Under the pieces are notes generated by a model, which worked only from the letters and a program-made list of their open reading frames with translations, did not search any database and was not told the DNA's origin. DNA of 60,933 nt from Cristatella mucedo. Its lineage: Eukaryota > Bryozoa > Phylactolaemata > Cristatellidae. The position numbers were made by a program, and so were the translations under genes. Of this stretch, positions 34,774 through 45,329 are shown in pieces. Position 1 is the first letter of the stretch. The number at the start of each line of letters is the position of its first letter. The stretch covers positions 1 through 60,933 of the forward strand of contig WPIO01000392.1 in NCBI GenBank assembly GCA_009760855.2, read 5' to 3'.

Positions 34774-36215
34774 GCCGCCGCGAGCGTGCGCTGGGACGGC
34801 GGCGACGCCAAGCTCGCGTCCCAGCACGGCGAGAGGCGCAACTTGCCGAAGGAAGTAGGAGCTCCGGCCGGTAGAGGGCGTGCGGCGGAAGCGCTTCGCC
34901 CGAGTACAGCACCGCCGCTGCGAAGGTTACTAGCGCTTTCAGTGCCGAAGGATAGCGACGCTTTCGACCAACCGGCGTCGGGCGCGACGGACGAGCCAAC
35001 TGGATTTCCAATCTGCCCGGCCCGTCTGGGGAGCTGACAGATATGCTCGGCGCCACCGCCGGCGCAGGCGGACCAATTACGGGACCGGAACGGGCTAAAC
35101 CTGACCTCTGCTCCCGAACGCCATTACGTGTAGGGAATCTACCCGTTTAGCCCCCCCCCCCCCCTCTTTAAGGTAAGAAACCCGGCGAAGTAGGGAGCGT
35201 GCGCGGAGACGGGAGACGGCGGCGGCGGCGACCGAAGGGGTGAAGCAGAAAAGAAGGGAGCGTAGCGGCCTCCTACCGGCCTCCGACCGGCGTAAAAGGT
35301 CGACGAGCGAGAGCGCACCGCCGTCGTCGGCAGCCAGACGATCGGCCGCGCGTGCTCGCTCGCACGCGCCTGCGCGGCCTTGCATCCTGCGCAGCGGTGG
35401 GCGACCGCGTTCGCCCGCCGCTGCGCAGCGGCGTGGCCTTGATGGCATGGCATGGCATGCCGTGGCATGCCCGTGGCGCAGCGGCATGGCTTCATCCGTG
35501 GAGCGTAAAGCTAGCGGCCGACGCGAGCGATGCTCGTCGGTCGCTAGCTTGCCGCTCGAGCGCGCCGACAGACGGAGCTTCACTCACCCAACCACCCACC
35601 CACGCCCAGCCCGTGAGCTCGGTGGATGGTGCGAACCCACCCCCACCCGCCCACGTGGGGCTAATCCCATGTCGCTTAAAATTAAGAGTATCCGTGCGGA
35701 ACGTCCTAGTGTAGGTTAGTGTGCGCACGGCCGGCGGAGCTTGCGGGGGCGGGGGGGGGGAGAGAGACCGGCGCAGCTGAGACCATTGGCAGGCAGACCC
35801 AGTGTGTCTGCCTGCCTGTCCTGTCCTGCCTGCCTGTCCGCCAAGGGGTAGCTCAGTTGCGCGTCTCGGCCGCTTGGCGAAGCGCTCCAAACATTCTCAC
35901 CAAAATGTCGGCTCGCGAATAGAGCGCTCTTCGCTTGAACGGGCCCTAGCAGCGACGGGCGCGAGCTCGGCTCGGCGATCGCTGCTGTGCCGCACTCACC
36001 GCACCGCGTTTTTCGCGACGTTAGCCGAAGCCCGGCTGCATTTTCTTGGAAACGCGAGCCTCCACGGTACGCCCTGATCGACGCCGCTTGCACGCCGTCG
36101 TTCGCCCGCTCTTGTCAGGGCTGGCCGGCTCCTAAGCTGTCCAGATTCACCGTTTCAACCTCGCTGCCCGTGCTCACCTATTTGAATTTATGCTTTCTGT
36201 CGTAGCTCTCGCTTT
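34774..36215. other. GC- and CpG-rich upstream region of the GT14 gene
   Basis: This is the likely promoter and 5' UTR on the minus strand. It is very GC-rich, with a poly(C) run at about 35150-35164 and a poly(G) run near 35750. On the minus strand, consensus-like splice donors (GTGAGT) occur near 35582 and 35990, so a noncoding 5' exon is possible. The long open frames here on both strands (for example 34010-35056 minus, 35240-35719 plus) are chance frames of GC-rich DNA. No TATA box was recognised. Confidence 0.45.
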
Positions 36216-36219
36216 CGGT

Positions 36220-37100
36220 TGTTCTGTCTGTCTGTCTGTCTGCCCATCCGTCTATCAGTTTGTCTGTCTCTCTGTCTGTCTGTCTGTCTGTCTGTCTGGC
36301 TGTCTGGCTGTCTGTCTCTCTCTCTCTCTCTCTTTCTCTGCGTGAGCCCTAACTCGTTGCCCTGAACATATGGTAACAACTGAAAACCAAGAACCAAGAA
36401 CTGAAAACTAATAACCAGAAAAGCTCTGCATCGTCTCGATATACAGAATGGGGAGGGTTTACACGCGAGCATGCAGTCATCCAAGCACATGCGAACGCCC
36501 ACTAACGCTACCTCTTTGAACCAATCCACAGTCTCAAACAGTCCAGCCGAAGCAGTGAAAATGAGGGCGCGTTAATATTAACCGATGCTTGATTTTTCCG
36601 TTTGCCCGAGCGCCTTAAAGGTTCCTCAAATAGATTCGTTAGCAGGGCACACTTGAAACTCGGCGGCTGACGATCGCTCTAACGTGAGCGTTGGCGATTT
36701 CCTTGAAGGAGGGTGACGTAGCAGGGGGGGTGATGAGTCACGGAGGGTTGTAGTGGTAAGTAAAGGCAGCGATCGATTCTTCTCAATAATGTACATCAGA
36801 AATCCTTATGTTGTACAAATGTTTAGGGATGCTTAGATTAGGCTAGACGTTATCCCATCTTGGAAGCATCTATGGCTCGCTCCTTGCTGTTTATCCTACT
36901 TGTGCAATAAGACGCACACTGACGGTGCATAATTTTGCTGCTAAAAATGGGCACTGCAGCTGCAACGTTGCACTGGTTCTCTTTGATCGGCTCTGACTCC
37001 GCGTTAAGCAGTGCACCTAGTTCAGGATCCCTTCGCTAACTTAAGGGTCTCTCCATTCTCCTATGCGAGTATCTAAGTCTGTAACTCCACGAAACCGAAC
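36220..37100 (+). repeat. Right arm of the large inverted repeat
   Basis: It matches the reverse of 29805-30680. It begins with a (CTGT)n/(CT)n tract (36222-36339), continues with the shared noncoding block (ccagaaaagctctgcatcgtc near 36416, aaggcagcgatcgattcttctc near 36763), and ends with the LINE-A-type RT fragment (atctatggctcgctccttgctg near 36868) through about 37090. Confidence 0.75.
36222..36339. repeat. (CTGT)n plus (CT)n microsatellite
   Basis: Tetranucleotide ctgt units pass into a ct run. Confidence 0.95.
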
Positions 37101-37420
37101 CGAATAGCCAGATGGGTGCTATGCTGAAAAGTTGTCTGCAGCCCACTCAAAGCATAAGCGGCATTTGCCAAGCATACGACTAGCCAGCAGCCGCTGTCCG
37201 TCCCACACGACAAGGTGAAAGTGGGAAGCACAGCTGAGTCACGAGGTCAACCAATCGAGGGAGTGAGGAGCACTGAAGCAGCCGCCGCCGCACTGGGCTG
37301 CTGGAGCAGAAACTCCCGAGTCAGTCAGCTGCAGCAGTGAAGTCGCTAGTGCTTTAGAATTGTGGAAATGAGTTCCACGGGCGCCTAAGACCCATAGAGC
37401 AAAAGCTTGAGTAACAAGGT
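37085..37420 (-). mobile_element. LINE-B 3' fragment, minus strand
   Basis: The words gtctgtaactccac, agcataagcggcatttgcc, aaggtgaaagtgggaagcac and aattgtggaaatgagttccac follow the order of the LINE-B copy at 58385-58700. It is diverged. Confidence 0.6.
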
Positions 37421-37526
37421 TCTGAGCCTCTTGCTACTCAGATTTAATGCGACCTGCTCCTCTGACTGACGCGGTGACCTCCTAATTTGGCAACGTTTGA
37501 ATGAATGCTAAATAATAAATAAATAC

Positions 37527-37690
37527 TAGCTGATTTAACAGCCTCTTTTGTATAGCGACAGAAGAGCCTTTACGGCAATCACCACCGCTTACAGCAGCGA
37601 TAAAGGATCGCTCACCGCAGGATTTGATCCCACAACCTCGGGACCGAGGTCGCGAAAAGCAACCGTCTTACCTAGTGTGCCAACACGGCT
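37527..37690 (-). mobile_element. SINE S2, full-length, minus strand
   Basis: On the plus strand it reads agctgatttaacagcctctt (tail), gcgacagaagagcctttacgg, gcgataaaggatcgc, gcaggatttgatcccacaacc (B box reversed), tcgggaccgaggtcg and ccgtcttacctagtgtgcc (A box reversed). Confidence 0.85.
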
Positions 37691-37904
37691 CACTAAACAC
37701 ATTTGATCACGCCACTTACTCTTGGCGTGAATTATTAACAGTACGTCCTTGTTTGTGTTGCAGTTGTTTTTTATTATGTCACCGATCTGTTCCTACGCTT
37801 CATTTTCTCAGCCTATGTTTAGCGTTAGGAGACTCAGAGTAAGTTCACCAGCTAGCTAGCTAGCTAAACCATTTCAGTAACGTCGGGCGCAGTTTTAATT
37901 TCTT

Positions 37905-38160
37905 AAATTTAATGTTCGACACTTTAAAGTTCAAAATTGGCTCTGCCAGCATATCTCCTGTTGCATCGGTTCGAAATCTAGTCTCGTCCTGTTTCAAAGT
38001 GACCTGCACTAGACGACCACTCCAGCTCCACAGTAAAGTCTGCCTACTTTCAGCTACACGGCATTGCTAAACTTAGGGCTTGCTTAGACAGGGACAGTAC
38101 ATTCAAATTGGCCCATGCAGTGGTAACACCTCGTCTGGAATTCTGTAGCCCGTGTAGTTT
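37905..38160 (+). mobile_element. LINE-A RT fragment, plus strand
   Basis: It contains aaaattggctctgccagcatatctc, then gttcgaaatctag, cagctccacagtaaagtctgcctac and ggcccatgcagtggtaacacctcgtctgg. This corresponds to 23790-24010 in the longest copy, reversed. Confidence 0.75.
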
Positions 38161-38324
38161 GATGTCCCCACAGCAAGCAAGCCACGTACAGAAACACCTT
38201 CGTGGCCGAGAATAGTTTTGTATTTGGGCTCGCAGCTCGGCGGATCACGACCGTCCTCTCCTGCGCCTACGTTCTCATTGCTCCCTTTTGCAGGCCGGCT
38301 CATCCCCACAAACCATCGACTCAT

Positions 38325-38415
38325 TAAGCCACGACCCCATAAACCAATAAACCATATAAACCATACAACCATATAAACCACCAATAAAACCATAAACCCA
38401 CTATAAACCATAAAA
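38325..38415. repeat. Degenerate ATAAACC tandem array
   Basis: Repeated ataaacca/ataaaaccata words over about 90 bp, read as Val/Trp/Phe-rich frame on the minus strand. It is not a canonical telomere repeat. Confidence 0.8.
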
Positions 38416-38454
38416 CGCAACTCACTAATTGCAGGTGACCCGTTCGCTACCCGC

Positions 38455-38547
38455 AGCCACTTCACCTTAATCGGTCTCAGGCTGTCGTTCCGGGAGGCGC
38501 TTCGCCTCCCGGAACGACAGCCTGAGACCGATTAAGGTGAAGTGGCT
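38455..38547. repeat. Perfect palindrome, 45-bp arms, 3-nt loop
   Basis: The arms 38455-38499 and 38503-38547 are exact reverse complements with loop CTT. Neither strand codes for a recognised product. A perfect foldback this long is either very young or an artefact of library construction or assembly. Confidence 0.97.
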
Positions 38548-38689
38548 CCCGCACCCGCATGGTCGTGCTTCTGGTCCGCACGGCGATGACGCTCAAACTA
38601 GCTTCTGGGTGAGCGGCTATCTGCACGGGTCGGCTAGCCACGTTCTGAGCCACTGCCGGCCCATGCTGTGCGCTAGTGAGCCGCGATGG

Positions 38690-38840
38690 CACACTAGGTA
38701 AGGCGGTTGCTTTCACGACCTCGGTCCCGAGGTCGTGGGTTCGATTCCTGCGGTGGGCGATTCTTTATCGCCACTGCAAGCGGTGGTGATAGCCATAAAG
38801 GCTCTTCTGTCGCAAAACAAAAAGAGGCTGTTTAATCAGC
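38690..38840 (+). mobile_element. SINE S2, best copy
   Basis: It has an A-box-like TAGGTAAGGCGG (38695-38706) and a perfect B box GGTTCGATTCC (38738-38748). Between them lies a perfect 10-bp hairpin CACGACCTCG-GTCC-CGAGGTCGTG (38714-38737). The body (gcggtgggcgattctttatcgcc) and tail (aaaagaggctgtttaatcagc) follow. The head is tRNA-like and gives an internal Pol III promoter, but no cloverleaf acceptor stem forms, so it is not a tRNA gene. Confidence 0.88.
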
Positions 38841-38867
38841 TCGCGCTCTCCCAGATTGCGTGAGAGG

Positions 38868-39018
38868 CATCGTGTTATTCATGCTGTTTATCAAGCATGA
38901 TCTTTCCAGTCACCATTCGATCACGTGTTCCTTTGCAGCAAATGTAAAGCGCCTAGAAAGAGATTGAGCTCTCCGTGGGCGCTTTATCAAGTGCATTATT
39001 ATTATTATTATCATGTCA
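38868..39018 (+). mobile_element. LINE-A tail
   Basis: The words gttattcatgctgtttatcaagcatgat, gcagcaaatgtaaagcgcc and the hairpin are followed by (ATT)n. Confidence 0.8.
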
Positions 39019-39444
39019 GGGCGGCCGTTGGCATCCTGCCGCCGGCGGGCCGTCTCTAAAGCCGGACCTCGTCGATTACGTCGATCGCCGACGACACCGT
39101 CGGTCCCATTCGATAACGATGCCGACGCACTATGAGTCGCGGCCATGGCGGGTAGACAAGTACATTGGGCATTGCCCGAGCGCTCCTGGCGAGTGGCTAC
39201 AGGTCAGCGGTGGTTCGTTCGGCCGTTCGTCGACGGCGCTCTAGGCAGCGGGTTCCCGGGAAAGGGCGATTGCTTCACGGACCTCGGCATACCGAGCAGC
39301 GAGCACGCGGCGGCGTCGTCCCGACGTCGCGTCACAAACGCAATAACCGAGGCCGTGCAGACCCTGTTCCGGAGTCGCAGGTTTCGCCCGCGGCTCAGGC
39401 CGGTCAGGGTGCTCCTGCTTAAGTTTGTTCCTATTTTAACAAAT
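39019..39444. other. CpG-rich stretch, no gene recognised
   Basis: It is GC- and CpG-rich, unlike the LINE sequence on both sides. The plus frame 39145-39510 (121 codons) has no motif I recognise and runs into LINE-A at its end. Confidence 0.4.
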
Positions 39445-40095
39445 GAAAATGTCTTTAACCTGTCCCGTGCAAATCAGGCATTTACAGTTGGTGCACAAGT
39501 CTGCAGCTAGGCTTATCTGTCGTGAGCGTCGGAGTTGCTACATCACACACCACTTCTTGCCGACCTGCACCGGCTACCAAACCGGCAGAGCTTTGACTTT
39601 GAGATTATGTCATTTCCTTCATTCTTTGGCTCCACCCTACCTATCGGATCTACTCCCCCACCAGGCTAAGCATCCTGCCACCCGCTTTTTGGAATCTTAC
39701 TGCTTGCCTCAACCTCGTACAAACCTCAAATCCTTCTGAGACTGTGCCTTTAGTTCGTATGCTCCCAAAGCCTGAAGCTCTCTCCCGACTTGTGTCACAA
39801 CATCTCCTGACTTGACGACATTTAAAAAGAAACTCAAAACGCATCTATTTATCAAAGCATTTAGTGAGTCCGTGTGATTCGTCCTTTATGTGCTTATGCA
39901 TGCTGACACTGTGCATGCTCCAAGTAACCACACTAGCACGCTGACCCTGTGCATGTCACCCCTAAGCATGTTATTCTTGTTGTTTATTGAGCATGCTGCC
40001 ACTGACCATTTGATTGTGCTTCCTGTGCAGCAAATGTAAAGTGCCTAGAAAGAGATTGAGTTCTCTGAGGGAGCTAAAACAAATGCATTATTATT
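39445..40095 (+). mobile_element. LINE-A copy, plus strand
   Basis: It runs from the RT C-terminal words (ttggtgcacaagtctgcagctaggc) through the 3' UTR to a hairpin and attattataattatt at about 40095. Frames are broken. Confidence 0.78.
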
Positions 40096-40104
40096 ATAAT
40101 TATT

Positions 40105-40600
40105 ATTATTCTTACGTCACCAACTTTTATTTCCGTTCATTCTCTGGCTCCAGCCTACCTATCATAACCACTCTCCAACCAGGCTAGGCATCTCTTTTCC
40201 TAATCAAATCGTTAAGCTATATGAACCTCAAATACAAAAGAGACCATGCCTTCAGTTCGCAAGCTCTGGAGCCGGAACTCAAGTCCCGAATGACATCACG
40301 AAGCCCCACCCCCGACTTGAAGACATTTGAAAAGAAGCTACATAGCACCTGTTCTTGGCAACATTTGGCGGGTCACTGAGATGTGCCCTTTATGTGCGCG
40401 AATGTGTGCTGACGCTGTTCATGCTGCCACTAACCCCATTTACATCTTGATACTGTGCCTGTCACCCTAACCACGTTTTGCTTGTTGGCATTGTGCATTC
40501 TAGCACTGACCATTCGATCATGCTTCCTTTTTAGCACGTGTAAAGCGCGTAGAAAGATATTAAGTTCTCTGAGGGCGCTATGCAAATTTATCATCATTCT
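40105..40600 (+). mobile_element. Second LINE-A copy, tandem to the first
   Basis: It restarts with cgttcattctctggctccagcctacc and runs again to the tail hairpin (gtaaagcgcgtagaaagatattaag) near 40595. The Gypsy element inserted about 45 bp beyond it. Confidence 0.7.
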
Positions 40601-40638
40601 TACTATTTGGTGAAAGCTTACATAGGTCTTCACCGAAA

Positions 40639-40643
40639 GCATA
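40639..40643. repeat. Target-site duplication of the Gypsy-type element (GCATA)
   Basis: GCATA at 40639-40643 directly precedes the 5' LTR and the same GCATA stands at 47751-47755 directly after the 3' LTR. Five bp is usual for Gypsy/Ty3 integration. It proves a single insertion event and fixes both borders. Confidence 0.93.
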
Positions 40644-41491
40644 TGTAGCACAGCGCCAGCCCGGCTCAATGGCTACAGCATCCTGCTCCCCGCAGGAGCG
40701 GCTGATTGATGTCGGCTGGCCTGTCAACCCTCTTGTCACGGCGGGTTTTTTTAAGGGTAGGGCGACGCAGGCCGCAGGTCGCCGCCGCCGCGGGGAGCCG
40801 GCCGACAGTTGTGGGACTGGCTTGTCGGTGGCACTTGGAACGATGGAGGCGAGTAGGCCGTCCGCGACAACGATTGAAGAAAAGGAGAGAGTCAACATCG
40901 GGAGAATTCGGTGGACCCCACCGAATACGGTCGTACAGCGCCCGCGCTCGCATTTTGTTTTTTTGCGTGTGTGCTCGCGTGGTCCCAGCATAGGAATTTG
41001 CCGATGCGAAATAGAAGTGGTTCGGTGTAGCGCGTATGGTATTCCTGCGGTTAAGATGGAAGCGGAGCCCTAGTTCTTCAGTCAGGGTCTAGGCTCCGGT
41101 TCGGGCTCCTCATCTTATTTTGGTCGTTCCCCACAATAGACGTAGGTAGCCTAAGTTCGCGGACGTATTCCCTCCGCTAGAGTGCTTGTGCTGTTGAGAG
41201 CGTGTGAGGAGTTTTTGGAGATACAACTGGGCTAGGCGCGCACGCAGCGACATTGTGCGCTTGCGAATAAAGCTCAGTAAAATCCCCAATTTGTGTGTCT
41301 CGCTTTCCGATTCACGCCGCGGACTCACGACCTCCTTTAGTAACGGTAAGTAGGTCAGCGCCGGAAACGCTCGTTTCGTGGCGGCCTGCTTATTGCGCCA
41401 AGGCGCGAACCGAACGGCATTAGGCGGTAGGTTACGCCGCTCGATGAACGGCAGGTTAAGCCTACTCCGCCGAGCCTTCCTTCGGAGTTAC
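40644..41491 (+). repeat. 5' LTR
   Basis: It starts TGTAGC and ends GTTAC. It contains an AATAAA at 41266-41271 and a 9-bp-arm hairpin ATTCGGTGG-ACC-CCACCGAAT (40906-40926). The open frames inside it recur in the 3' LTR and are not genes. Confidence 0.95.
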
Positions 41492-41495
41492 ATCT

Positions 41496-41513
41496 TGGCG
41501 CTTGAACGCGGGG
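41496..41513 (+). promoter_or_regulatory. Candidate primer binding site
   Basis: TGGCGCTTGAACGCGGGG begins 4 nt after the LTR. It starts with TGG, as expected for pairing to a tRNA CCA end. I could not match it to a particular tRNA. Confidence 0.5.
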
Positions 41514-41649
41514 ACTTGTCAAATTGCAGGTAGGATCCAAGGACGAGAAATGCCGCAGTAGGCGTCTTGCTAGGCTTAGGTCGCCTGAATCAGACTTGTG
41601 GGCGTGTAAATTGGATCGAGCAAACGAGTGTCGTTGAAATCTGAGAGGC

Positions 41650-42625
41650 ATGGACGTGTACCCGAACCGACGAGGGAAAACGCCCGAGACGAGCCAGTCT
41701 TGGCAACAAGAAGCGGGTGGTAGGAGCGGTGGCGCCGACGCTAGCGAAGCGCTTGACGTTGCGATTTTGCTGGCGTGTCTGGAAATGATGGCGGCAGAGG
41801 TCGCTCAGCTGAGAGCTAGTGTCGAGGCGCAGGCTCGGTGGCAGCAGCCGCTGACCCACCCCATCCCACCCCACCCCCGTCCGCAGGCAGCGCCGCAAAT
41901 TGCGTCTCCGCCGTTCTGTTCTCGCAGAGTTTGCTGGTTGCAACTCTCCGAACGTATCGTGCCGCGTTTCTCCGGTGAAAAGCCTGAATCCGTGGTCCGG
42001 CGGCTGAAGGAGTGCAAATTGCAGGCTGCAGGAGCCTCAGCTGCGATGACTCCATTAAATTTCGCCGCTTTGGTTCGCACCTGGAAGGGCGGGCGCGCGC
42101 GACGTTTTCGAAGAAGCGCAGCGAGCGGCCAAGCCGGCGCCGGTTTCTCTTCGCTTCCTGGCAGAAGCGGCGAAGTGACGGAGGCGTTCGCTGCGAGTTT
42201 TTGGCAGGAGGCCGCGCGTGCGCGCCTGCAGGCTCGCGTGCAGAAAAGCGACGAAACTGCTTTCGCCTTTTATCGGTTTCTCCGCGACGAAGCAGAGATC
42301 GCTTATTGGGACCTTCCACCCAACAGCCGTAGCAGCACAATCGTCGCTCTTTGTAAATGGCCTGCAGCCGAATCTCAGGTCCTATGTTTTCGCTAGCAAC
42401 CCTCGCGACATAAGGGAGGCGCTAGGTTGTGCCATCAGATGCGACTACACGCAATTCATATCGGGATCGTCAGCCGTCTTGGCCACAGCGAGCGTGCAGA
42501 CTTTGAGACCGAATACTAGCGGTTTTCGAGGCGAGGCACCCTATCTTGGGAATCAGGGGGTAAAGCTAATTTATTGCGTGACACAACCGCAGCTAGCGGC
42601 TGACGCACCCGCCCCACCCAGATGA
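41650..42625 (+). pseudogene. gag of the Gypsy-type element, frameshifted
   Basis: The first open part (41650-42396) would encode the N-terminal and capsid region of the structural polyprotein that packages element RNA. It includes a stretch like VTEAFAASFWQEAARARLQ and an RFLRDEAEIA segment. The capsid reading then shifts to another frame, which continues around 42350-42430 with FVNGLQPNLRSYV, a phrase typical of Gypsy capsids. A further shift is likely near 42060-42180. No CCHC knuckle was confidently seen. Confidence 0.7.
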
Positions 42626-42778
42626 AAATTCGATCCACGGAATGTTGACTCCCAAGAGGAAGCCGTCAACGCAGAATGACGACATTCCATGGCCTAAACC
42701 TGGAAGACCGGGACATCTTGCTACTTCGCGTGCAAAGGGAGGCGCCGCAAGAAGCAGAAATGGGGCCGGCGTTTTCAA

Positions 42779-43153
42779 TTGCAAAACCTATCTATCTTGA
42801 GCTCTAGCGCTCTAGTGCCGGCCCTTGAGGTAGACCAACCTGTCTCCAACCATCGTATGGCGGTGCGTGCACTACTGAACGATGCAACGACCACAGCGCT
42901 CATAGACCCGGGGGCAGGTATATCTCTCTTAACGTTAGAGACCGCTAAATTGACAGGGCTGCAATTTTCGTGCACCGCAATGACAGCGTCTGGCGTAGAA
43001 GGGTCGCGGCTGGAGATTCTGGGCAGCGCGTCAGTACGGAGCCGGTTAGGAGCAGTACATCGCGTGCATCGCGTTTACGTCGCCCGAAATTCTACGCATC
43101 CCGCTACTGCTAGGCACCGACTTACTGGCGAAGCTTGGTCTAGTCACCCTTGA
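42779..43153 (+). pseudogene. Retroelement aspartic protease region with altered active-site triplet
   Basis: The segment VRALLNDATTTALIDPGAGIS followed by LTLETAKLTGLQF is the retropepsin N-terminal region that cuts the polyprotein. Families normally have D-T-G or D-S-G here; this copy has D-P-G (codons around 42904-42912). Together with the surrounding stops and shifts this indicates an inactive copy. The frame ends before the usual C-terminal part. Confidence 0.7.
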
Positions 43154-43645
43154 CATTTAATAGAAGCAGGCAGTGTTGATAAGAAATGGACGCCTTGAGC
43201 TGGTGGGGCCCCCGGTGTCACAGAGAAGGAGGCAGCGGCTCACAGTGAGGACGAAGACTCCGGTTGAGGTTGGGCCCTTTCGCCTCTGAACATTTAATTC
43301 GCTGTTCGGTCGACTGGAATAGTAGTGGGAAACCCGTGGCAGGGGAGCATCTGTTCGAGCCACGTTTTGAAAAGCTCGGCAAACGGAATCTGTCGGCCGC
43401 ACGTGCACTAATCAGTGCTGACGGCCCAGGTATTCCAGCGTGCATTGCTAATACCACTAATCGACCAGTACTCATGCCGGCTGGCATGAAAATTGGGTGC
43501 CTGGACCATGCACGCGTTGCCGAAGTCTGCAAGCCAGCTAACCCGGGTAGGTGCAACGGTGCCGCGGAATGCACCAGTTCGGTAAGATCCCGAGTGGGAT
43601 TGCCCAAAGTAGAGACACGCGTAGCGTCAGTCATCCCTCGGGAGG

Positions 43646-44885
43646 GTGACGCGACAACAGTCGATAGACTTTGACCTCACTGAGGCGAATCTCTCTGTTG
43701 CCGAAAAGAAGGAGTTGCTATCTCTATTGCCGAGCTACGAGAGTATCTTTGCCGTGGAGAATCTCGAGTTAGGGGAAATGAGAAGGACGAGTCGTACTAT
43801 TGACATTGGTTCGGCGCGGCCGATAAAAGTAAGGCCATACCCTGTACCTCATTCGCTCAAGCCCGAGGCTTCGCGTCAGTTAGACGAGGTGCTATAGAAG
43901 GGGGTGATTGAGCCGGCCAACTCGCCTTGGCCCAGCCCGGTCGTTTTAGCTAAGAAGAAGCATGGGTCGTATCGGTTTTGCGTGGACTACCGAAAGCTAA
44001 ACACAGTGACCCAGCCCAGGCCAGATGAGGTTCGCCAATTGCTGGGCGGCGAAAAGTATTTCAGCAGGCTTGATTTAGCCTCAGGTTATTGGCAAATACC
44101 CATGCATCCCAATGATAAAACGAAGACCGCGTTTTCAACACATCGGGGTCAGTTTCAATTCAGAAAAATGAGCTTCGGCCTGTGCAATGCCCCTGGCACT
44201 TTTCAACGAGCCATGGATCTCTGCTTATCGAACTTGCAGTTGGAAACCTATCTGATTTATATCGACGATTTATTAATATTCTCGCGAAACTTTAAAGAAC
44301 ATCTTGAGCGCTTGACGAAGGTGCTCGATCGACTACAACAGTACGGATTGAAGTTAAAGCCTTCCAAGTGCCACTTCGCACAGCCACAGGTACACTACCT
44401 CGGGCATGTTTTGTCGGCCGAAGGAATGCAGCCAAACCCCGACAACGTCGCTAAGCTAAGAGATTACCCTCTCCCTAGGAATGTGTCGGCAATCCGACAG
44501 TTCCTAGGGTTAGCCTCTTACTACCGTAAGTTTATTGCAGGCTTTGCGACTACTGCCGCTCCGATAAACGAGTTACTACGCAAGGGAAAGGATTTTAAAT
44601 GGTCGCCAGAGCGTGACGAAGCGTCTGTGGAATTACGCCAACGTCTTAGCTCTTAGCTCGACGCCCATCTTATTTTTTCCCGATTTTGAGCTACCATTCT
44701 GTCTCAGCTCTGATGCGAGTGGGGTAGCTCTAGGTGCAATACTTAGTAAGGTACGCGAAGGGAAGGAACATCCCTTAGCATACTTTAGCCGAACACAGGA
44801 TAAGAGTGAAAGGGATTATTCAACCATCGAGAGAGAAGGGCTAGCAGTACTCGCCATTGTGCGGCATTTTCGCTGGTACGTGTAA
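43646..44885 (+). pseudogene. Reverse transcriptase and RNase H, interrupted
   Basis: The RT frame runs 43646-44656 with one in-frame TAG at 43895-43897, just before VIEPANSPWPSPVV. It contains FCVDYRKLN, YFSRLDLASGYWQIPM, FGLCNAPGTFQ and the catalytic YIDDLLIFS, then FLGLASYYRKFI. A few residues usually found between the TVTQ and PRPD words appear to be missing. RNase H follows in another frame (44613-44885) with LSSDASGVALGAIL and YSTIEREGLAVL, ending at TAA 44883-44885 before the domain is complete. Confidence 0.9.
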
Positions 44886-45329
44886 GTAAAACCTGTAAAA
44901 GTGTATTGTGACCACCAACCGTTGTCGTGGATGTTCAAAGGAACACCCGACTCAACTACTAGGCTCATAAAATGGGGTCTCACACTCCAGGAGTATTTCC
45001 TGGAAATACCGACCCGGAAAGGCCAACACAAACGCTGACGAACTTTCACGTCTAGATCCTCCAGAGGGTGCCCGGATCAACGCAGCGGTGGCGGCCCATG
45101 CAGATCCTGATGTCATTGCCCAAGCACAGGGCAGGGATCCCCTCCTCGAGTCTATAATTCTGTCTTTGAGTGGCCAGTCAATTGCTGATCGGCCGCCAGA
45201 ACATAAGAGATATATCGGCACACAGTCTGGGACGTTCGCGTTGCACACGAATGGCTGCCTCTACAGGTTTGTTCCTGGTCGAAGGGGAGACAGCTGGTTA
45301 TCCCGACTTCCTTAAGGGAAGATATACTG

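Noticed and set aside
34010-35056. 348-codon Arg/Ala-rich minus frame
   Set aside because: It is a shadow frame of the GT14 gene and its upstream GC-rich region.
38690-38840. Possible tRNA gene with perfect B box
   Set aside because: No acceptor stem closes the cloverleaf, and the unit recurs with a common nontRNA body and tail, so it is SINE S2.
40669-41073. 134-codon frame in the 5' LTR, repeated near 47071-47334
   Set aside because: It lies within LTR sequence and recurs because the LTR is duplicated. No protein motif is present.
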